This document shows positions 1-7,902 of a stretch of 64,000 bases of DNA, piece by piece. The notes beneath the pieces are model-generated. The model was not told the origin of the DNA, ran no database searches, and saw only the letters and a list, made by a program, of their open reading frames with translations. The stretch comes from Spirochaetia bacterium (lineage in GTDB: Bacteria > Spirochaetota > Spirochaetia > Treponematales > Treponemataceae). The position numbers and the translations under genes are program-made. The stretch spans positions 1-64,000 of the forward strand of contig CAAGBC010000060.1 in assembly GCA_900767955.1 (NCBI GenBank), written 5' to 3'. Numbering within the stretch: position 1 is the first letter of the stretch; each line of letters starts with the position of its first letter.

Positions 1-38
1 TCGAGGAAAGTTTTTCTTTGCTATAAGCCTCTGTCGCA

Positions 39-109
39 CACCCGCATAGCGGGTGGTTTATTGTGAAAATATTCCGCTTCGCTCCATATTTTCACGGGCT
101 CACAAGCCC
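39..109. repeat. Cluster of three adjacent palindromes
   Basis: Three perfect stem-loops lie back to back: 39-55 (7-bp stem CACCCGC/GCGGGTG, loop ATA), 63-95 (10-bp stem GTGAAAATAT/ATATTTTCAC) and 96-109 (5-bp stem GGGCT/AGCCC). The stretch is richer in GC than its surroundings and I see no reading frame in it. It lies downstream of tRNA-Arg, beyond that gene's terminator. It could be a palindromic intergenic repeat or the end of a structured RNA whose rest lies outside the window. Confidence 0.5.
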
Positions 110-111
110 AT

Positions 112-143
112 AATAAAAAAGCCTGTAGTAAAAACTACAGGCT
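112..143 (-). terminator. Rho-independent terminator after tRNA-Arg
   Basis: Read on the minus strand, the stem AGCCTGTAG pairs with CTACAGGCT around a short T-rich loop and is followed by a run of T. It begins five bases after the tRNA 3' end, so it most likely ends the tRNA transcript. Confidence 0.85.
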
Positions 144-147
144 CAAG

Positions 148-221
148 CGACCCTTGACAGAATCGAACTGCCGACAACTTGCTTAGAAGGCAAGTGCTCT
201 ATCCAGCTGAGCTAAAGGGCC
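148..221 (-). tRNA. tRNA-Arg (anticodon TCT)
   Basis: The minus strand folds as a 74-nt cloverleaf: 7-bp acceptor stem (GGCCCTT with AAGGGTC, one G-T pair), T8-A9, D stem GCTC/GAGC, anticodon stem CTTGC/GCAAG around CTTCTAA (anticodon TCT), and T stem GGCAG/CTGTC around TTCGATT. The discriminator base is G, and CCA is not encoded. The anticodon reads AGA/AGG, major arginine codons in such AT-rich DNA. It has its own promoter and terminator, so it is a single-gene unit. Confidence 0.95.
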
Positions 222-230
222 AATAAAAAT

Positions 231-259
231 ACTATAATATAAATTAAAATTTTATGCAA
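231..259 (-). promoter_or_regulatory. Promoter of tRNA-Arg
   Basis: On the minus strand, TTGCAT (254-259) and TATAGT (231-236) are separated by exactly 17 bases. Transcription would start about 5-9 bases before the mature tRNA 5' end, the normal arrangement for a tRNA gene. Confidence 0.75.
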
Positions 260-273
260 GCAACTTTGATATA

Positions 274-1047
274 TTAGTTATCAATTTCAGCAGCATTAAT
301 AGAAACAGAACCTAAATGCAAAACATTGCTATAATATGTAGTATAAGTTGTATCTCTTCCCACAGCAATGGCATAAAGATTTACATACCAAATAGTTTCA
401 TCTTCATCAGACCAACTTGAAGAAAAACGAACATCAACATCTCCCTCTTGAGGAACAACATTTCTATCTTCATCATCAGAAGTTCGTCCAAAATCAAATG
501 ATTTATCACCACCAACTCTCATAGGACAACCTTTAAAAGTATCATCAATTTCTATTCTTGCCCTAAAAGCTTGGTTACTATCTGGATCTCCAGGCTGATA
601 CTGATAATTCATCAAACGAATCCAAACAGATTGATTTTTATTATCAGAAGATTTTTTTATCAATGGAATATAATCATCTTCATTTTCGATTGCTAACTGT
701 TGATAAGACAAACCTTCAACAACTTTGGTTGCCGCATTCTGATAGTTAGTAGATGTACTTAAACTACTTATAGTAGAAATATCTGAATTCATCACAGAAT
801 AATTATTATAAATTTTGTAATAAATAGCAGTTCCTAAAAAAGAAAAACCAGCTCCAGCTTCAACTCCAGAATCACTATCATTTGTTACAAAACTAAAAAA
901 TCTGTTATCATATTCAGTTTCATAGTCAGGATCGTTATTACGAATATACGGAGCATTGATTTCGTAATATTCATCTAATCCACAACTAGATAAAAAAAGC
1001 AGAATACATGAAAAAAAATGAAAAAAGAACAATTTCAATAATTTCAT
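274..1047 (-). CDS. Putative exported lipoprotein
   Basis: The protein has 257 residues. The start chosen is the ATG at 1047, preceded by GAGGG; a TTG five codons upstream is less likely because it overlaps that ribosome binding site. The N-terminus has positive charges, a hydrophobic stretch and a lipobox LSSC with Cys22, so it should be a lipoprotein facing the periplasm or cell surface. The mature part is rich in Ser, Asp, Asn and Tyr and has no domain I recognise. It is the last gene of a run after the regulator at 1778-2701 and the TPR protein at 1068-1739. Function unknown. Confidence 0.75.
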   Translation of the reverse strand: MKLLKLFFFHFFSCILLFLSSCGLDEYYEINAPYIRNNDPDYETEYDNRFFSFVTNDSDSGVEAGAGFSFLGTAIYYKIYNNYSVMNSDISTISSLSTSTNYQNAATKVVEGLSYQQLAIENEDDYIPLIKKSSDNKNQSVWIRLMNYQYQPGDPDSNQAFRARIEIDDTFKGCPMRVGGDKSFDFGRTSDDEDRNVVPQEGDVDVRFSSSWSDEDETIWYVNLYAIAVGRDTTYTTYYSNVLHLGSVSINAAEIDN

Positions 1048-1067
1048 ATATTCTGCCCTCAAAAAAT

Positions 1068-1739
1068 TTATTTATTTACACTTAAAGCAATAATTCTTGA
1101 TTTTGCCAATGCAGCCCAAGAATCATTTGGATATTTTTCAACAACAGAATTATATGCCTCTAAAGCACCTTCAGCATCGCCATTAGCTTCTTTTACACGA
1201 GCAAGATTAAATTCAGCATGAGAAGCCATTCCAAAATCTTTAGCTGATGCAGCTTTTTCATAATATACAATTGCTTCTGGTAATTTACCTAATTCTTCAT
1301 AACAAGTAGCAGCATTAAAATATGCTAATGGAGCTGTGTAAGATTTTTTACCTTTTGCAGCAGCACTAACCCAATATTTAGCAGCATCTTCATATTTTTT
1401 CTGAGAATAAGTAATTTCACCAGCAAGAATATTTGCTCTAACACCTACAACACCACCTTTTTTTACTAAAGCAGTAAGAGAATCTAATGCAGCTGTTCTA
1501 CGAGCTTCTAATTCTTCTTCAGAAAGATTAACAGAATCTTTTGTCAATTTATAAGTAATTCCATCGATTGTTTCTAAACCTTTTTCATTTGATTTAGTAA
1601 CTAAAGTTGCAGAAACAGCGTAAACAACTACAGCTACTACAGCTACAACTAACACAGATGTAAAAATTACTCTTCGACTATTTAAGAAATTTGAAACTTT
1701 TTCTCCAATAGTTGCTTTTTCAAATTTTGTTCCTTCCAT
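1068..1739 (-). CDS. Membrane-anchored TPR protein
   Basis: The protein has 223 residues from the ATG at 1739, which has GGAG about six bases upstream; an ATG four codons earlier would put this GGAG inside the gene. After a short cytoplasmic N-terminus there is one transmembrane helix (about residues 23-45), then tetratricopeptide-like repeats (segments such as YKAPLAYFNAATCYEELG-like and AEFNLARVKEANGD), probably in the periplasm. This layout resembles the YfgM/TolA-binding type of envelope scaffold. It lies between a degenerate regulator and a lipoprotein. The partner is unknown. The family call is firm; the role is inference. Confidence 0.75.
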   Translation of the reverse strand: MEGTKFEKATIGEKVSNFLNSRRVIFTSVLVVAVVAVVVYAVSATLVTKSNEKGLETIDGITYKLTKDSVNLSEEELEARRTAALDSLTALVKKGGVVGVRANILAGEITYSQKKYEDAAKYWVSAAAKGKKSYTAPLAYFNAATCYEELGKLPEAIVYYEKAASAKDFGMASHAEFNLARVKEANGDAEGALEAYNSVVEKYPNDSWAALAKSRIIALSVNK

Positions 1740-1777
1740 AAAAATCTCCATAAAATAAATTAAAGAAATTAAATTTC

Positions 1778-2701
1778 TTATTTATCATCTCGGATTCGCA
1801 ATTCCTTAATTAATTTCGAAATATACGTCCTTTGAATATCTAAAACTTTCGCAGCTTTTGTTTGATTCCAAGAACATTCTTGTAAAATCTTTTTTACATA
1901 AGCATACTTAAAATTATCAAGTGCAGTTTTTAATGTTTTATCAGCAAGATGAACAGAATCAACTACAACTTCATTAGCAAAATCTTTTGAACTAATAACA
2001 TTATTATCAAAAAGTAACAAATCTCTACTCTGAATCAATGAATCTGTTGCAACAATACAACTTCGATGAATAACATTTTCAAGTTCACGAACATTTCCTT
2101 GCCATCTGTAAGAATGAAGCATTTTTTTTGCAGATTCAGAAAATCCATCAAATTTCTTTTTTACCTCTTGTTGATATTTATCCAAGAAATAATTAGACAA
2201 AACTTCAATATCTTCCAATCTTTCTCGCAAAGGAGGAACAGTCACTGTACATGAACTTAATAAAAATAGCAAATTTTCATTAAATTCTTTATACAACGCT
2301 AAATGTTCCAGATTTTTACTTGAAGATGCAATAACCCGCACATTCAACGAAACAACTTCAGATTGATTATCTTTTTGAATAACCTTATCTTGTATTAATT
2401 GTAATATTTTTCCCTGAATTTCCAAAGGCAACTGATCAATTTCACTCAAATACAAAATTCCATCATTAGCACTTAGAATATCAGCATAAAATTTTTCTTC
2501 ATTAAAAAATGTACAATTAACAGAAACAAAAGATTTATTATATCTAGGGCAATTTTTAAATATCTGATAAGCAAGCGTTGATTTTCCTACTCCATTTTCA
2601 CCAAGAATCAAAATAGGCGAATTAGCCAAAGCAATTTTTTTGACTTCTTCCCACAATCCAACCATAGATGAACTAGCAATAACAAAACAATCTTCTATCA
2701 T
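1778..2701 (-). CDS. Degenerate sigma-54-type AAA+ regulator with Fis HTH
   Basis: The 307-residue product has the core of an NtrC-type enhancer-binding protein without a receiver domain: Walker A GENGVGKS (about 34-41), PPLRERLEDIEVL, a WQGNVRELENVIHR segment, and a Fis-type helix-turn-helix near the C-terminus (NQTKAAKVLDIQRTYISKLI). Two hallmarks are altered. The GAFTGA loop that contacts sigma-54 is absent, with only about 18 residues between NC and the Walker B strand. The Walker B motif reads LYLSEI instead of LFLDEI, so the magnesium-coordinating Asp is Ser. It may bind DNA without opening sigma-54 promoters. The ATG at 2701 with AAAGG upstream is preferred to one nine codons earlier. 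Confidence 0.8.
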   Translation of the reverse strand: MIEDCFVIASSSMVGLWEEVKKIALANSPILILGENGVGKSTLAYQIFKNCPRYNKSFVSVNCTFFNEEKFYADILSANDGILYLSEIDQLPLEIQGKILQLIQDKVIQKDNQSEVVSLNVRVIASSSKNLEHLALYKEFNENLLFLLSSCTVTVPPLRERLEDIEVLSNYFLDKYQQEVKKKFDGFSESAKKMLHSYRWQGNVRELENVIHRSCIVATDSLIQSRDLLLFDNNVISSKDFANEVVVDSVHLADKTLKTALDNFKYAYVKKILQECSWNQTKAAKVLDIQRTYISKLIKELRIRDDK

Positions 2702-2754
2702 TCTTTTACCTTTAGGTAATAAAATCATAAACTTTTCAGACAGCCTAGACTTCT

Positions 2755-2794
2755 AAACAAAACGCATTGCCAAACAAAAATTCAGCAATGCGTT
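2755..2794 (-). terminator. Terminator after rpsA
   Basis: On the minus strand a perfect 10-bp stem, AACGCATTGC with GCAATGCGTT, is followed by TTGTTT. It lies in the 120-bp gap after the rpsA stop codon and separates the recA-rpsA gene run from the regulator gene downstream. The T tract is interrupted, so some read-through is possible. Confidence 0.75.
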
Positions 2795-2848
2795 ATATAA
2801 AGAAAAATATAATCTATTTAATAAGAACTAAACTTATTAAACTACAAA

Positions 2849-4567
2849 TTAGTCATTTTTCTGTGATTGAAGAAGGTCACCAAGTGTATATGCGCCATCA
2901 TCATCATTGTTTGATGTTGTCATATACTGTGAAATTTCTTCACGCTGCTGTTTGCGTTTAAATTCACGAACAGAGAAAGCAACTTTTTCTTTGTCAACAT
3001 TAACATCAACAACAAAAACGTTAATCTTATCTCCAACGTTGTATTTCTTAACAGCTTCTTCATAAGGAACTTCACGATCTTCACTAAGATTAGCTTTATT
3101 TACAAGACCTTCAATTCCACTTGGTGTTTTTACGAACACACCAAATTCTGTGATAGAAGAAACTTCACCTTCCAATGTTGAACCAGCTTTATATTCAGCG
3201 GCAAAACTTTTCCATGGATTGTCAGTAAGTTGTTTAATTCCTACTTTTACACGATGATTTTCTACATCACATTCTGTAACAACAACTTCAACTTCTTGAT
3301 TTACAGAAAGTTCACTTCCTGGATATTTAACTTTTTTTGTCCAAGAAATATCATCAGCATGAAGGAATCCGTCAATTCCGTCTTCTAACTGAATAAATGC
3401 ACCAACTTGTGTAATTTTTACAACTTTTCCAGTTACGCGTGCACCTTCTGGATATTTTTCAACAATAGTATCCCAAGGATTTGCAGTAACTTGTTTTAGA
3501 CCAAGTGAAACACGACCTGCTTGAATATCATATCCAAGAATCATACATTCAACATCGTCACCAACATTTACCATATCAGCAGGTTTACTTACTTTTTTAG
3601 TCCATGATAATTCACTAATATGAACTAAACCTTCGATACCTTCTTCTAATTCAATGAATGCACCAAATTCTGTAAGTTTTGTTACCTTACCTTTTACAAT
3701 ATCATTTACATGATATTTTTCTTCAAAATGAATCCATGGATCTTCTGAAAAATGTTTCAAAGATAAATTAATGCGTTTTTCAGCAGGATCAAGACGAATA
3801 ACTTTTAATTCGATTTCCTGACCTTTTTTTACAAAATCTTTTGGACGAGCAACATGTCCCCAACTCATATCATTGATATGAAGAAGACCATCAAATCCAC
3901 CAAGATCAATAAATGCACCAAAACTTGTAAAACTCTTTACAGAACCTTTTACAGTATCACCAATTTTTATATTATCAAAGAAATCATCACGTTTTGTATC
4001 AATTTGCTCTTCTAAGTATTTTCTACGATTAACAACAACGTTTGCTTTATTATCTGAATAAAGACGTTCTACATAGAAATAAGCCTTTGTTCCAACTAAT
4101 GATTCTGGTTTTTCTACTTTCTGAGTATCAGACTGACTAATTGGTAAGAAAGCGTGAATGTCACCACCTAGATTTACATCAAATCCACCCTTTACAACTT
4201 TTGTAATTGTACCAGAAACTGGTGTTTTTGATTTAAATGCCTGTGAAACATCTTTCCACATACGCTTTGCATCAGCTCTTGTTTTTGAAACTTCAGGTCC
4301 ATTGCGACCAAATTTCTTTACAAGAAATACTTGAACTTTATCCCCAACTTCAGGTAATTCACCTGCGAACTCCGCTACGGGGAGTCTTCCCTCTGATTTA
4401 CATCCTACATCAAGGAAAACAAGATCATCAGTAATCTGAATTACGATTCCTTCTACGATCTGTCCTTCTTCAGGATTGTTAAAATTATTCAGAGACTCTT
4501 CTAATTGTGTCTGAATGTTGTCCTTGGAGTTCTGGACTACATCTTTTTCCACTTCCATTTCTTCCAT
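2849..4567 (-). CDS. rpsA: 30S ribosomal protein S1
   Basis: This 572-residue protein holds six S1 (OB-fold) domains in tandem. The first two are divergent (GIVIQITDDLVFLDVG; GTITKVVKGGFDVNLGG). The last four are typical, with the pattern G-x-V-x-x-F-G-A-F-I-x-L followed by GLLH or GLVH. S1 binds the 5' leader of mRNAs on the 30S subunit. The start at 4567 follows AAGGG at normal spacing and lies nine bases after the cmk stop. The cmk-rpsA order is common in bacteria. S1 usually aids translation of structured leaders, which is relevant to the leaderless genes in this window. Confidence 0.97.
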   Translation of the reverse strand: MEEMEVEKDVVQNSKDNIQTQLEESLNNFNNPEEGQIVEGIVIQITDDLVFLDVGCKSEGRLPVAEFAGELPEVGDKVQVFLVKKFGRNGPEVSKTRADAKRMWKDVSQAFKSKTPVSGTITKVVKGGFDVNLGGDIHAFLPISQSDTQKVEKPESLVGTKAYFYVERLYSDNKANVVVNRRKYLEEQIDTKRDDFFDNIKIGDTVKGSVKSFTSFGAFIDLGGFDGLLHINDMSWGHVARPKDFVKKGQEIELKVIRLDPAEKRINLSLKHFSEDPWIHFEEKYHVNDIVKGKVTKLTEFGAFIELEEGIEGLVHISELSWTKKVSKPADMVNVGDDVECMILGYDIQAGRVSLGLKQVTANPWDTIVEKYPEGARVTGKVVKITQVGAFIQLEDGIDGFLHADDISWTKKVKYPGSELSVNQEVEVVVTECDVENHRVKVGIKQLTDNPWKSFAAEYKAGSTLEGEVSSITEFGVFVKTPSGIEGLVNKANLSEDREVPYEEAVKKYNVGDKINVFVVDVNVDKEKVAFSVREFKRKQQREEISQYMTTSNNDDDGAYTLGDLLQSQKND

Positions 4568-4576
4568 TGTAAACCC

Positions 4577-5209
4577 TTATAATTGAATATGTTTTAACAT
4601 TATGGCACAAACCTCTTCTATCGTCAAGTTAGAAGTATCTATATATACTGCATCTTGAGCGATTTTGAGAGCGCCTTCTTTTTTGTTTTTATCTATTTCA
4701 TCTCTCTTACGAATAGATTCTTTAATTTCTTCCAAAGAAAGATTACTTACACCTTGATTAAAACGACGCTCAGCTTGAACATCAAGAGAAGCATCAAGAT
4801 AAAATTTATAATCTGCATTAGGAAATACAACAGTTGTCATATCTCTTCCTTCGCAAACTATACTAAGAGACTCTGTTATTTCTCTCATTCTTTGATTTAC
4901 TAAATGTCTAATTTCCACAATTGCAGAAAGTTGAGCAACATTAGCGCTAACTCTATCATCATGGAGATGAGATTCCACATCTTCCCCATTCAAGAATAAA
5001 TGAGAATTTTTATATTCAAGTAACTGCTTTTTACAAAAATCAACAACATCTGCTTCTGATTGCAAATCCACACTTGAATCTAAAAGAGCTAGTGTTAAAG
5101 CACGATAAAAGCTACCACTATTCAAAAATACAACTTTTAATTTTTCTGCAATAATAGAAGCAATAGTACTTTTTCCTGTTCCTGCAGGACCGTCAATAGC
5201 AATAACCAT
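4577..5209 (-). CDS. cmk: Cytidylate kinase
   Basis: The 210-residue protein phosphorylates CMP and dCMP. It starts at once with the P-loop GPAGTGKST (about residues 6-14). The acceptor-site segment reads LNSGSFYRA where most family members have LDTGAMYRA. The segments EGRDMTTVVFPNADYKFYLDA and the RKRDEIDKNK lid region are also typical. GAGGTG stands before the ATG. It lies between rluB and rpsA with short gaps and is probably co-transcribed. Confidence 0.95.
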   Translation of the reverse strand: MVIAIDGPAGTGKSTIASIIAEKLKVVFLNSGSFYRALTLALLDSSVDLQSEADVVDFCKKQLLEYKNSHLFLNGEDVESHLHDDRVSANVAQLSAIVEIRHLVNQRMREITESLSIVCEGRDMTTVVFPNADYKFYLDASLDVQAERRFNQGVSNLSLEEIKESIRKRDEIDKNKKEGALKIAQDAVYIDTSNLTIEEVCAIMLKHIQL

Positions 5210-5227
5210 TTTTCACCTCATTTAATA

Positions 5228-5983
5228 TTAAATTGCTTTATCTCTACACAATGACAACAAACCTTTTACTTCAGATTGAGATAACTCTCTAAATTCACCA
5301 GGTTTTAAGTCATTCATTTCTATATTACCAATACGAACACGAAGCAAACGCTTTATTCCAATTTCAACAGATTGAAAAACATTGCGAATTTCTCGATTTT
5401 TTCCTTCTATTAATACAATCTTCATTCGGCGGGGATTCATTTGAACAGCTTTTCTACACTTATAAAAAATGCCATCTACACGAATTCCTTTTTCAAATCG
5501 TTCAGCTAAATCTTTTGGAATATTTAAACTTGTATCAACGACATATTCTTTTTCCAATTCTGCAGAAGGATGTGAAAGTCTAGCCGCAAAATCACCATCA
5601 TTTGTAAAAATCAATAACCCTTGGCTAAACATATCCAAACGACCAACATTATACAATCGTTCAGAATAAGCTTCTTTTAATAAATCCGCAGCCACAGGTC
5701 GTCCTTTTTCATCAGACAAGGAACACACATAACCTGCTGGTTTATTTAATAAAACATAATGTTTACGCTTTTCAAGAAAAACAGATTTACCATCTACACA
5801 AATTTTATCTTTAGATGAAACTTTAACACCCATTTCTGTTACAACAGAACCATTAACTGTTACTCTTCCATCTAAAATAATTTTTTCACAAGCACGGCGA
5901 CTTGCAACTCCACAATGAGCAAGATAAACCTGTAAACGAACAACTTCTTCACTAGCGGGCAAGTTCGAACCTCTCTTCTTCAT
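5228..5983 (-). CDS. rluB: 23S rRNA pseudouridine synthase, RluB/RsuA family
   Basis: An N-terminal S4 RNA-binding domain (SRRACEKIILDGRVTVNG) is followed by a synthase domain whose catalytic motif reads GRLDMFSQGLLIFTNDGD, with the Asp of GRLD as nucleophile. The C-terminal EGKNREIRNVF matches the EGRNRQVRRM signature. The ATG at 5983 is preferred (GGA just upstream, 251 residues); the reading frame is open further upstream but lies inside scpB. The first codons overlap the end of scpB by about 30 bp, as is usual for scpA-scpB-rluB clusters. RluB rather than RsuA is inferred from this context. Confidence 0.9.
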   Translation of the reverse strand: MKKRGSNLPASEEVVRLQVYLAHCGVASRRACEKIILDGRVTVNGSVVTEMGVKVSSKDKICVDGKSVFLEKRKHYVLLNKPAGYVCSLSDEKGRPVAADLLKEAYSERLYNVGRLDMFSQGLLIFTNDGDFAARLSHPSAELEKEYVVDTSLNIPKDLAERFEKGIRVDGIFYKCRKAVQMNPRRMKIVLIEGKNREIRNVFQSVEIGIKRLLRVRIGNIEMNDLKPGEFRELSQSEVKGLLSLCRDKAI

Positions 5984-6491
5984 TTTCATCCAATTTTGGT
6001 AAATCAGCAATACTATTTAAATGGAAGAATTTCAAAAATTCTTTTGTAGTACCAAACTGAATTGGACGACCAGGAACATCTTTTCTTCCAACTTCTTTAA
6101 TCAAATTACGATCTAACAACAAACGAATCATATTATCCGCAGAAACACCACGAATTGATTCAATTTCGCCTCTTGTTACTGGTTGAGAATACGCAATAAT
6201 AGAAAGTGTTTCTATAGCTGATTTTGATAATTTTCCGCTATTTTTTTCACCATAACGCTCTTTCAACTGTTCCCAATACACAGTTTTTGGAACTAATGTC
6301 CATCCACCAGTAATCATAGCAAGTTCAATACCCGTTGCTTCATCATTATATTTTTCTTTTAAATTTTCGATACACTTTTGAACAACTTCTATTGAAAGCT
6401 GTGAAATAGTAGAAATTGCTTTTTCTGTTACAGGTTCACTTTCAAGAAACAATATTGTTTCAACCAAAGCTGTTTCTTTTTTTAATTCCAT
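5952..6491 (-). CDS. scpB: Segregation and condensation protein B
   Basis: The 179-residue protein has tandem winged helices typical of ScpB: an N-terminal VETILFLESEPVT segment, SKSAIETLSIIAYSQPVTRGEIESIRGV, and VGRKDVPGRPIQFGTT. ScpB dimers bind ScpA and help the SMC complex condense and separate chromosomes. GGTGA lies before the ATG. It follows scpA by 17 bp and overlaps rluB. Confidence 0.95.
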   Translation of the reverse strand: MELKKETALVETILFLESEPVTEKAISTISQLSIEVVQKCIENLKEKYNDEATGIELAMITGGWTLVPKTVYWEQLKERYGEKNSGKLSKSAIETLSIIAYSQPVTRGEIESIRGVSADNMIRLLLDRNLIKEVGRKDVPGRPIQFGTTKEFLKFFHLNSIADLPKLDENEEERFELAR

Positions 6492-6508
6492 AAAATCACC
6501 ATTAATTC

Positions 6509-7360
6509 CTAAATAGATTCATCTTCAAAATCTGATTCAGGTTTATCTATTGTAATATTAATTTCATCATGAATTTCTTCACGCTTACATAATTTTATAT
6601 CACCAAACAATCTATGTTGATAAATTGTTATCATTTTAAATTTTACAGCTTCAAGAATCGCCATAAAAGCACAAACAATATCCATTTCGTTATTTGCACG
6701 AGTAATTAAATCAGAAAACATACATTCAGACTTTTGTTCAAACAACTCGTTCATAAGTGTTATTTTTTCATTAACAGAAATTTCTTCATACATATTCAAA
6801 ATTTTTTCATTTGAATACTGTGAAACCATATTTCTGAATAATTTTTGCATCTGCTGAAGCAATTCCCAAGTATCAATTTGCTCCCATTCAGATTCTTTTT
6901 CTTCAAAAGGAAGTACTCTCTGAATTTTACTTCGTTCAAAATTCCAATCAGAAAGATTTTCTTTTTCTTCCATTAACTCTGAAAGTTTTTTAAATTTTTG
7001 ATATTCAATTAATTTCTCAACTAATTCTTGTCTAGGATCTTCAATATCGTCATCATCGTAAGTAATTTCTACAGGAAGCAACATACGACTTTTTATTTCT
7101 AATAATTTTGCTGCCCACTTATAAAATTCAGACAAATCCCCTAAATCTGTTTGAACTGCATAATCTAAATATTCAAGATATTGTTCCGTAATTTGAGAAA
7201 CAGGAATATCATAAATATTTATTTCACTTTCTTTAATAAGAAATAATAGCAAATCCAAAGGACCTTCAAAATTTCCTGCAACATAAGTGCGTTTTACCTT
7301 TTGATTTTTTTCTGCTACAGAAACAGTACTTACTGAATTATTATTTACGCTTTCTACCAT
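6509..7360 (-). CDS. scpA: Segregation and condensation protein A (kleisin)
   Basis: The 283-residue protein is the kleisin subunit of SMC-ScpAB. The family signature FEGPLDLLLFLIKESEINIYDIPVSQI is present near residues 31-57 after a short Asn/Ser/Val-rich extension. The middle is acidic and helical. The C-terminal winged helix that meets the SMC head is followed by an acidic tail. GGAAGA precedes the ATG. It stands between folK and scpB. Confidence 0.95.
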   Translation of the reverse strand: MVESVNNNSVSTVSVAEKNQKVKRTYVAGNFEGPLDLLLFLIKESEINIYDIPVSQITEQYLEYLDYAVQTDLGDLSEFYKWAAKLLEIKSRMLLPVEITYDDDDIEDPRQELVEKLIEYQKFKKLSELMEEKENLSDWNFERSKIQRVLPFEEKESEWEQIDTWELLQQMQKLFRNMVSQYSNEKILNMYEEISVNEKITLMNELFEQKSECMFSDLITRANNEMDIVCAFMAILEAVKFKMITIYQHRLFGDIKLCKREEIHDEINITIDKPESDFEDESI

Positions 7361-7386
7361 AAAAAAATCTTCCGTATAAAGAATTA

Positions 7387-7902
7387 TTATCTATCAAGTA
7401 GTTTTGAATATTTTGAAACCCCTTGTTCAGGAAGGTCTTTCAAAAAACTTTCATAACGCTTTCTTAATAAATAATCGGAAGATTCATTTAAAATCTCAAG
7501 TGCTGGAATTAAAACAAATGCTCTTTCTTGTATTCTAGGATGGGGAATTTGCAAAATTTCATCAGATACAACAATATCACCAAATTCTTCTATATCAATA
7601 TCTAATGACCTAGGCCCAAATCGAATTTCTTTTGCGCGATTTCGTCCACCTTCAGCTTCTATCTCATGAATTATATTTAACAAATCATAAGGTGACATTG
7701 AATCTGAAACATAACCTTTTACAGCCATGTTATAAAAATCATCTTGATTTGTAACATAACAAGCTTTTGTTATATAAACCGAAGAACAGACTACAGATTC
7801 TAATACAGATTTAAGTTTTTCACATGCAATAGAAAGTAATTCCATTGACGAAAAATCTTTATATCTTGTATTAGAACCTAATCCTAACAAAACAGGAATC
7901 AA
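7387..7902 (-). CDS. folK: HPPK, folate pathway pyrophosphokinase
   Basis: This 171-residue enzyme moves pyrophosphate from ATP to 6-hydroxymethyl-dihydropterin. LGLGSNTRYKD at the N-terminus and RFGPRSLDIDIEEFG (family RxGPRTLDLDIL) with HPRIQERAFVLIP near the middle are diagnostic. The start appears to be TTG at 7902, directly after the recA stop; GAAGGA inside the recA end provides the ribosome binding site. Translation is probably coupled to recA. No other folate gene lies nearby. Confidence 0.92.
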   Translation of the reverse strand: MIPVLLGLGSNTRYKDFSSMELLSIACEKLKSVLESVVCSSVYITKACYVTNQDDFYNMAVKGYVSDSMSPYDLLNIIHEIEAEGGRNRAKEIRFGPRSLDIDIEEFGDIVVSDEILQIPHPRIQERAFVLIPALEILNESSDYLLRKRYESFLKDLPEQGVSKYSKLLDR

